A stretch of DNA of 64,000 nucleotides from RHLJ01 sp965247355 (GTDB taxonomy: Bacteria; Bacteroidota; Rhodothermia; Balneolales; Balneolaceae). The notes beneath the pieces are model-generated. The model saw nothing but the letters and a program-made list of their open reading frames with translations, was not told the DNA's origin and did not search any database. How positions within the stretch are numbered: position 1 is the first letter of the stretch; the number at the start of each line of letters is the position of its first letter. Of this stretch, positions 57,981 through 64,000 are shown one piece after another. The stretch is from the NCBI GenBank assembly GCA_965247355.1, contig OZ252011.1:2604001-2668000 (forward strand), in the 5' to 3' direction. The position numbers and the translations under genes were made by a program.

Positions 57981-59548
57981 ACTCTTTTTATAACAATCTT
58001 CTTATCTACAACCTCTTTTAATAAGTGCGATTTTCTCATCGCTCCCCAAATTTCCAGATGAGGTTCGTCAGTAGTGCTGATCTTTAGTACTAACTCTTCC
58101 TCAAGTATTTCCACTTCCAATTCTTGCACATTCTGAAAGTGACTTCTGTCAAGACCATCAGCTACTCTTAAAATTGCGGATAGTTTTTTGATCCGGGCTC
58201 GAACTGGTGCTTTTAGCTTCCAGTATTCCCCATGACGCTTTTTAGGTGTTGATCGCCGATGATAGCGGGATACATTGGCAATTATTTCAATCTCATTTTC
58301 TCTGAAACCCATTAAATCTGAATGGCGAATTATATACAGCGCATGTTTATGATGCTTTGAGTGAGAGATATAGTAACCAATATCATGTAGGTATGCAGCG
58401 TACTCCAGTAATTCACGATCTTCACCTGCGAGACTTAAATATTCTTTAAGTTCGTCGAATAGAATTAATGCCAGTTTCGCTACATGTCTGGAATGGTCTT
58501 CGTGCCAGTTACACTTTCTTAAAAGTTCGAACACACTTCTCCTACGAGGATCTGAGAACTCTCCTGACCATGGAATTCCAATCATATCTTTTTTTAAGTA
58601 GCGTATAATAATCCCTTCCCTAAGTGCTTGGGTTGATATTTTAACTTTCTGAATTCCAAACTTACTGATAAGTAAGTTTACTAAAACCACTCCAGTATTG
58701 ATAAAATCAACTCTTTTTGTGTCTAAACCAGAAACCTTTAATCTTTTTTTGTGACCCAGCTTGATGAAGTACGTATAAAATTTTTCGAAATCCTCAGCAC
58801 TAAATTCAAGTTCATTTAACGTCACGTTTGTAGAAAGCCCCTTCTGATTCGCAATCATCAAGGCAATATTTTGCATAGTTCCCGAAGAACCTATAATCGT
58901 TTTGGTAGGATTATTCTTCAATGCAGATTCTACATCACCTAGTTCTTCCGAATAATGGGTTTCAAGCTTCTCAATATCTTCTGTTTTAATTGGGTCATTG
59001 GGTTTGAAGATATCTGTCATCCTGGAAACTCCAATCTTCTTACTTGTCAAAAAGAAGAACTCTTTATTATTTCCCAAGATAAATTCAACGCTTCCCCCGC
59101 CTATATCTACCATAAGAACAGGTTCTTCATTAAGTTTTACTCCATGCTGAACAGCGTAGCCAATTAACTCTGCTTCCATTGAGCCCGGAATTGCATTTAT
59201 TTTAATGCCAATATCATCAATACTTTTTTGAATGAATTCGCCACCATTTTCTGCTTCTCTGATCGCACTGGTAGCATAAGCAAGAATTCGCTCCACTCCT
59301 TGACTATCACATAATACTTTGATCTTTTTAAGGGCTTCTATGCCTCTTTTGAATGCTGGCTCTGCCAGACGCTTACCAAGACCACCTTTAGCAAGCTGAA
59401 CCATTTCTTTTAGGTCATCTACTTTTCGAAAACTACCATCAGGAAAAATATCTACAATAACAGCATGAAAAGAATTTGTTCCCAAATCTATAGCTGCTAA
59501 ACGCTTTATAGAAGTAGTAGAATTAATAAGATTGGGTAATTGTGTCAA
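57977..59548 (-). CDS. Ppx/GppA family exopolyphosphatase/guanosine pentaphosphatase with HD domain
   Basis: The 523-aa protein has an actin-like ASKHA ATPase fold: 'AAIDLGTNSFHAVIVDI', 'AYATSAIREAENG', 'VLMVDIGGGSVEFIL' and 'IIGSSGTMQNIAL'. A C-terminal HD-type helical domain (~325-450) has 'AYLHDIGYYISHSKHHKHAL' (His-Asp metal pair). It cleaves inorganic polyphosphate or converts pppGpp to ppGpp. The two activities cannot be told apart from sequence. Length over 500 with the HD domain matches the long, E. coli-like form. It is a single-gene unit opposite the GtrA gene. Confidence 0.93.
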   Translation of the reverse strand: MTQLPNLINSTTSIKRLAAIDLGTNSFHAVIVDIFPDGSFRKVDDLKEMVQLAKGGLGKRLAEPAFKRGIEALKKIKVLCDSQGVERILAYATSAIREAENGGEFIQKSIDDIGIKINAIPGSMEAELIGYAVQHGVKLNEEPVLMVDIGGGSVEFILGNNKEFFFLTSKKIGVSRMTDIFKPNDPIKTEDIEKLETHYSEELGDVESALKNNPTKTIIGSSGTMQNIALMIANQKGLSTNVTLNELEFSAEDFEKFYTYFIKLGHKKRLKVSGLDTKRVDFINTGVVLVNLLISKFGIQKVKISTQALREGIIIRYLKKDMIGIPWSGEFSDPRRRSVFELLRKCNWHEDHSRHVAKLALILFDELKEYLSLAGEDRELLEYAAYLHDIGYYISHSKHHKHALYIIRHSDLMGFRENEIEIIANVSRYHRRSTPKKRHGEYWKLKAPVRARIKKLSAILRVADGLDRSHFQNVQELEVEILEEELVLKISTTDEPHLEIWGAMRKSHLLKEVVDKKIVIKRV

Positions 59549-59606
59549 AATATTATTACCTATAATTTAGTTACTCCTAATACTATTCATTTTCATTAAC
59601 TAATAC

Positions 59607-62510
59607 ATGATGAGATTTTCCTTTATTGCATTATTGTTATCTCTTTTTACTTCGGTCATTTTCGCTCAGGAAAATCTTCCTGAGTACATGGAGAACACAC
59701 TTATCATTAAATTTAAGAACGCTCAAGCTGCTACAGAATACCGAGCTAAATCTACACCTCAGGCATCTATATTTACTACTAATAATGTTAATTCAGGGCG
59801 TTCAATTTGGAACGATGAATTCTCAGACCGTATCCGAACAAATATGAGAATGAAAGGAAGGGTAGCAGAAATTAAAGGTTTAGAGAGATTGAAAAATGTC
59901 TATGAGTTCGAGTATAGTTCAGATATTGATCCACTGGTATTAGCCAGGAAAATTTCACGTTTACCTGGTGTAGATTATGCAGAACCAAGATATCTCTATA
60001 AAACAACACTCACTACTTCCGATCCAATCAGAAATGATTTCATACTTCTACATAAATTTAATAAAGCTTGGGATATAAGCACCAGTTCTTCGGATGTTAT
60101 CATTGGTATAGTAGATAGTGGCGTAAACTATGAACACGAAGATTTATCTGACAAACTTTGGGTGAATGAAGATGAAATTCCAAACAATGGTATTGATGAC
60201 GATAACAATGGATTTGTAGATGATGTTATAGGCTGGGATTTCTGGGAGCGTGGGTATACTGATGCCACCATCAGACAAGATAATGATCCATTCTCATCAA
60301 ACAACCCTCATGGAACTCATGTAGCCGGGATTGCAACGGCTACACCGAATAATAACCGTGGGATTGCCGGTACCGGATTTAATGCACGATATATGGCTAT
60401 AAAAGTAGGTGGGGCACCTGATGATCCAAGTACAAGTGATGATGAGTCCAGATCTATCGGTTTTGGATATGAAGGTATTTTATATGCAGTAATGAATGGC
60501 GCGGATATTGTAAACAATAGCTGGGGAGGATCCGGTTTCTCTGTTTTTGGTCAGGATGTTATAAATCTTGCAACCGAAGCAGGAGTTCTAGTTGTTGCTG
60601 CTGCTGGGAACAACGGAGCAGATGTAAGGCACTACCCTTCCGGTTATGAAAATGTACTTTCAGTGGGTGCATTGGGGACAAATGGAGATGAAATAGCAGA
60701 CTATTCAAATTTTGGATATTCGGTAGATGTCTTTGCTACAGGGACTATTGAAAGCACCGTTGGAACTTCCGCGAACGAAACATCCAGTTATTCTACCTTT
60801 CAAGGAACATCAATGGCTTCTCCTGTTGTAGCAGGATTAGCTGCATTATTAAAAACTGAGTTCCCTGATTGGAGCCCGGAAAGAATGATGCTACAAATTC
60901 GTTCAACCTCCATATCTATAGAAGAGTCAAATAACGAGAATCTAGAAAACAGGTTGGGACTTGGAAAAATTGATGCAGAACAAGCCCTCTTAAACCCAAA
61001 ACCTGGAATTAGGGTCGATTCTGTAGAGTTCGTTAACAGTGTTGGAGAGCAGTTAGATGTGAATGAAAATGGTTTAATTCGGCTACATATAACTAATTAT
61101 GGAGCTCCTGTTACATCACTATCTTTAACTATCTCAAATATTTCAGATAACATTACCATTACTGATGATGCGTTTCAGATCGGAGCATTATCTACAGATG
61201 AAGTCTCCATTCTAGACATTCCTATAAGCTTAGACGAACGTATTCTTCAATCTTTAAATGCACGGTTTTTTATTGAATTTGAAGATATCCCAACTGAATA
61301 CTCTGATTTCAGAATTATTACTTATGATGAAATCAGGTCGAACACTACTCAGGTTAATAACCTTGCTCTATCATTTACCCCAACCGGAAACATTGGGTTT
61401 TACGATGCTGGTAACGCTACCGGTGGGATAGGTTTTGTTCCATATCCTGAAACCGCAGACTTCAGGGAAGACAATCTTCTTTATGAGGGCGGTTTAATGC
61501 TCGAGATTAATACCCAAATCGCAAATACATTAAGGGATAACCCATCTTCAGCACCAAATCGTGATTTCGTCCCCGTCTCTTTTTTGAAGATTTATGAACC
61601 TGGTTTAGTATCAGACGCTGATGGAACCACTACTTTTAGACCAGGTGAAACAAGTGGAATTCAAGGTGCTGAAGTAACTCTAAATACATATGCATTCGAA
61701 ACAGATAACCTCTCAAATTCTGTTATTCTTAACTACATAATAAAAAATAAAACTAATACTCTGTCTTATTCTGACGTATATGTTGGTATTTTTAACGATT
61801 GGGATATTGGTGATTTTAATAATAATTCCGTGTACTACAATGAGGCGAATGATGTCCTTTATGTTATAGAAGAAGGTGATTCCAGGCACCCAGTAGTTGC
61901 CGTTTCTAATTTGGCTAATACCTCCTCGGTGCTTGCCATAGAGAATGGATTTGAAGGCTCAGGAAATGAATTTCAGTTTAATATTTACGACGGATTTTCA
62001 AGAAATGAAAAGTCATTATCTCTAAGAGCGGGTGCTAATAATACACAGGTTTTAAATTCTGATATTTCAGCAGTTGTGGCTTCAGGCCCATACTTTATAC
62101 CTCCTGGAGATTCTATATCTGTAGGTTTCGTTTACACTTTTGGAGAAAACGAACAGGAAGTAATCGATCAGGTGAATGCGGCTAAAGCAATAGCATTGTT
62201 TGAACTGTCTGATACAAATACTGATCCGGACCTAAGTTTTCCTTCAGAGACTACATTGCTCCAGAACTTTCCAAACCCTTTCAATCCAAGTACAACATTC
62301 TCGTTCAACCTCGACAGAATATCTAATGTGACCTTGTCTATTTATAATATTCTTGGCCAAAAGGTTCGTACAGTTATTAATAATGAACGACTTCAAGGTG
62401 GCATTCATCGTTATAATGTATCTATGGGTGATTTAGGAAGTGGGATATATTTCGCAGTAATGGAAAGTCTTGGTGGAAGAGAAACGATCCGGATAACACT
62501 GGTGAAATAA
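59607..62510 (+). CDS. Subtilisin-like (S8) serine protease exported by type IX secretion
   Basis: The 967-aa protein has a signal peptide (~1-20), an inhibitor-like propeptide (~28-130), a peptidase S8 domain (~145-455) and a long beta-rich region. A type IX secretion C-terminal domain (~885-967) begins 'LLQNFPNPFNPSTTFSF' and contains 'VTLSIYNILGQKVRTV' and 'SGIYFAVME'. The catalytic triad is D170 in 'GIVDSGVNYEHEDL', H238 in 'HGTHVAG' and S402 in 'GTSMASPV'. An acidic loop at ~187-206 probably binds calcium. It should be processed and attached or released at the cell surface. The CTD is direct evidence that the organism has a type IX system. Confidence 0.94.
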   Translation: MMRFSFIALLLSLFTSVIFAQENLPEYMENTLIIKFKNAQAATEYRAKSTPQASIFTTNNVNSGRSIWNDEFSDRIRTNMRMKGRVAEIKGLERLKNVYEFEYSSDIDPLVLARKISRLPGVDYAEPRYLYKTTLTTSDPIRNDFILLHKFNKAWDISTSSSDVIIGIVDSGVNYEHEDLSDKLWVNEDEIPNNGIDDDNNGFVDDVIGWDFWERGYTDATIRQDNDPFSSNNPHGTHVAGIATATPNNNRGIAGTGFNARYMAIKVGGAPDDPSTSDDESRSIGFGYEGILYAVMNGADIVNNSWGGSGFSVFGQDVINLATEAGVLVVAAAGNNGADVRHYPSGYENVLSVGALGTNGDEIADYSNFGYSVDVFATGTIESTVGTSANETSSYSTFQGTSMASPVVAGLAALLKTEFPDWSPERMMLQIRSTSISIEESNNENLENRLGLGKIDAEQALLNPKPGIRVDSVEFVNSVGEQLDVNENGLIRLHITNYGAPVTSLSLTISNISDNITITDDAFQIGALSTDEVSILDIPISLDERILQSLNARFFIEFEDIPTEYSDFRIITYDEIRSNTTQVNNLALSFTPTGNIGFYDAGNATGGIGFVPYPETADFREDNLLYEGGLMLEINTQIANTLRDNPSSAPNRDFVPVSFLKIYEPGLVSDADGTTTFRPGETSGIQGAEVTLNTYAFETDNLSNSVILNYIIKNKTNTLSYSDVYVGIFNDWDIGDFNNNSVYYNEANDVLYVIEEGDSRHPVVAVSNLANTSSVLAIENGFEGSGNEFQFNIYDGFSRNEKSLSLRAGANNTQVLNSDISAVVASGPYFIPPGDSISVGFVYTFGENEQEVIDQVNAAKAIALFELSDTNTDPDLSFPSETTLLQNFPNPFNPSTTFSFNLDRISNVTLSIYNILGQKVRTVINNERLQGGIHRYNVSMGDLGSGIYFAVMESLGGRETIRITLVK

Positions 62511-62511
62511 A

Positions 62512-63447
62512 TTGCGGGATTTCTCACCTAAACCATTTACGCCCTCCTGGTGGGCATTTAATGGGCACCTACACACTGTAATTTCCTCTTTTAGTGAAGT
62601 TAAAACTATTCATGTCGAACGAATAGAAATAGATACACCGGATGAGGATTTTTTGGAGATCGATTTAGTTGATCTGAAAAACGATCAACCTATTGTTGCC
62701 TTATTTCATGGATTAGAAGGATCTTCTGAACGGTTCTATATTCGCAAACTGATGCATGACTTACAAAAAACAGGATTCTCCTCCGCTGCATTAAATTTCA
62801 GGGGATGTGGAAGCCGTTTAAATAACCAACGTCGGTTTTATCACTCTGGAGAAACCTCTGATTATATGGTGTTTTTTAGCTGGATTAAATCCCGGTTTCC
62901 TGAAAAACCAATTTATGCTGTTGGGTTTTCACTTGGAGGAAATGCTCTCATAAAATCACTCGGTGAAGAAGGAGATTATCACCCCGTTACAAAGTCAGTA
63001 GCAGTATCGCCACCATATGATTTAAAAGCAGGTTCTCTTAATCTGGAACATGGTTTTAATAAAGTGTATGCCTATCGTTTTTTGAGAACTCTTGCAGAGA
63101 AACTTGACCAAAAACGTACGATTTATCCTGATTTACCTACTTTTGACGGTAAAACAATTTATCAGTTTGACGATCAGGTAACGGCCCCAATTCATGGTTT
63201 TGATGGTGCAGATCATTACTACGATACCTGTTCATCTAAACGATTCTTAGAAGATGTAAAAAAACCTTTGTTGCTAATCCATAGCAAAGAAGACACCTTA
63301 TGCCCTCTTGAATTTGCGCCTTTCAATGTCATTGAAGAAAGTCCTTTTATATCCACTATTTTCACCAAAAAAGGTGGGCATGTTGGTTTTATTAGTTCTC
63401 CCCCAAACTGGCTTAATGAAACTATCCTGAGTTGGTTACAATCGTAG
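62512..63447 (+). CDS. YheT-family alpha/beta hydrolase
   Basis: The 311-aa protein starts with TTG one base after the protease stop. It follows the YheT/ABHD1-3 pattern: 'WWAFNGHLHTVISSF' at the N-terminus, 'ALFHGLEGSSERFY', 'NFRGCGSRLN', the nucleophile elbow 'AVGFSLGGNAL' (Ser in G-F-S-L-G), the acid in 'LIHSKEDTLCP' and the base His in 'KKGGHVGFI'. The family is thought to hydrolyse esters, perhaps lipids. The substrate is unknown. Close packing with the subtilase gene suggests a shared transcript. Confidence 0.9.
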   Translation: MRDFSPKPFTPSWWAFNGHLHTVISSFSEVKTIHVERIEIDTPDEDFLEIDLVDLKNDQPIVALFHGLEGSSERFYIRKLMHDLQKTGFSSAALNFRGCGSRLNNQRRFYHSGETSDYMVFFSWIKSRFPEKPIYAVGFSLGGNALIKSLGEEGDYHPVTKSVAVSPPYDLKAGSLNLEHGFNKVYAYRFLRTLAEKLDQKRTIYPDLPTFDGKTIYQFDDQVTAPIHGFDGADHYYDTCSSKRFLEDVKKPLLLIHSKEDTLCPLEFAPFNVIEESPFISTIFTKKGGHVGFISSPPNWLNETILSWLQS

Positions 63448-63504
63448 AAAACGATTGTTATCTTAGACCTGTTATTCTTACTCACATAATAGAGCTTCTA
63501 CATT

Positions 63505-64000
63505 ATGGTTATCATTATTGGTGCAGGTCCGATTGGACTTGCCACAGGAATCCAGCTTCAGAAAAAGAATATTCCTTTCCAAATTATTGAAAGAGGTTGC
63601 TTAGTTAATTCTCTTTATCACTATCCTACTAATATGACTTTCTTCTCTACTTCTGATAAGTTGGAAATTGGTGATGTCCCTTTCATTTCGCATGGTTTTA
63701 AACCAACCCGAAGTGAGGCATTGGAATATTATCGTAGAGCGGCTGAACACTATAATCTTCCCATAAACCTCTATGAAAGTGTAACTGCTGTAGAAGGAGA
63801 AGATGGAGATTTTACAGTAAAAACAACCAAGGCTGAGTACAAAGCGAAGAAGGTTGTAGTAGCAACTGGTTTTTATGGATCACCAAATAAAATGAATGTT
63901 CCCGGTGAAGACCTCCCAAAAGTAAAGCATTATTACGATGAACCTCACCCCTATGCTTGGCAAGATATTCTGGTTGTAGGAGCAGGTAATTCTGGGGTTG
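63505..64000 (+). CDS. YpdA-family FAD/NAD(P) disulfide reductase, 3' end cut by window
   Basis: The frame starts at ATG 63505 and is still open at the window end, giving 165 codons. The N-terminal FAD-binding motif is 'VIIIGAGPIGLATGIQLQKK'. It continues 'IIERGCLVNSLYHYPTNMTFFSTSDKLEIGD', in parts, and '...VVVATGFYGSPNKMNVPGE', then a second nucleotide loop 'LVVGAGNSGV'. This is the YpdA pattern; in Firmicutes YpdA is a bacillithiol disulfide reductase. It suggests that this organism uses bacillithiol. About half of the ~325-residue protein is missing here. Confidence 0.88.
   Translation, partial: MVIIIGAGPIGLATGIQLQKKNIPFQIIERGCLVNSLYHYPTNMTFFSTSDKLEIGDVPFISHGFKPTRSEALEYYRRAAEHYNLPINLYESVTAVEGEDGDFTVKTTKAEYKAKKVVVATGFYGSPNKMNVPGEDLPKVKHYYDEPHPYAWQDILVVGAGNSGV

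Overview
The window reads as a single, gene-dense chromosomal segment of a moderately AT-rich bacterium of the Bacteroidota/Balneolota (FCB) type. This placement is inferred from gene content, not from a search. It rests on: a secreted subtilase ending in a type IX secretion C-terminal domain of the 'QNFPNPFNPST' kind; an arginine operon built around an N-acyl-ornithine transcarbamylase (ArgF') and an ArgE-type deacylase; a DksA-family protein lacking most zinc-finger cysteines; many lipoproteins and signal-peptide proteins; few Shine-Dalgarno sites; and frequent TTG/GTG starts. No phage, insertion sequence, CRISPR array or rRNA was seen. One tRNA-Val(TAC) is present.

Layout. 1-9 kb: a PLP aminotransferase (cut by the window edge), pdxH, a SulP anion transporter, a BNR-repeat lipoprotein, an FmdB-like protein, a GH5-CBM6 glycosidase lipoprotein, and a GbsR-type regulator followed by yraN and plsC. 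9-11.3 kb: egtB-egtD (ergothioneine). 11.4-16.6 kb: two unknown proteins, tRNA-Val, and the two-gene fatty-acid beta-oxidation module fadI-fadJ with intergenic palindromic repeats. 16.9-23.1 kb: yajC with a RibBA whose GTP cyclohydrolase half looks dead, then a convergent ileS-dksA-lspA operon. 23.3-28.5 kb: a low-molecular-weight phosphatase, a TetR regulator, an extra fabF, a fructosamine-kinase-like protein and an M28 peptidase fused to a glycogen-binding-like domain. 28.5-32.7 kb: a membrane-bound AraC regulator with an extracytoplasmic Cys/His cluster, divergent from a sulfur operon (exported tandem rhodanese, thiosulfate transporter split into two genes, Cys-less membrane rhodanese). 32.7-35.1 kb: luciferase-like oxidoreductase, BtuF-like protein, DinB-like protein. 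35.2-44.0 kb: a nine-gene arginine operon, transcribed GNAT-argG-argC-proC-argD-argF'-argB-argE-argH. 44.3-49.6 kb: four tandem paralogous genes for signal-peptide proteins with a conserved Cys pair and a probable outer-membrane barrel. 49.7-55.5 kb: envelope operon (TPR protein, DUF4292 lipoprotein, EnvC-like protein with a degenerate LytM domain, a four-helix membrane protein, an M28 peptidase). 55.5-58 kb: GtrB-epimerase-GtrA glycan module. 58-64 kb: Ppx/GppA phosphatase, T9SS-exported subtilase, YheT-like hydrolase and the start of a YpdA-type flavoprotein.

The parts most worth a second look are: the tandem four-paralog array; the sulfur operon with its putative metal- or thiol-sensing AraC regulator; an intergenic element at 16755-16806 made of two hairpins whose loops are perfectly complementary; the RibB-only RibBA; the repeated AATAAGT motifs around the TetR-fabF locus; and the coexistence of ergothioneine genes with a YpdA (bacillithiol-type) gene.
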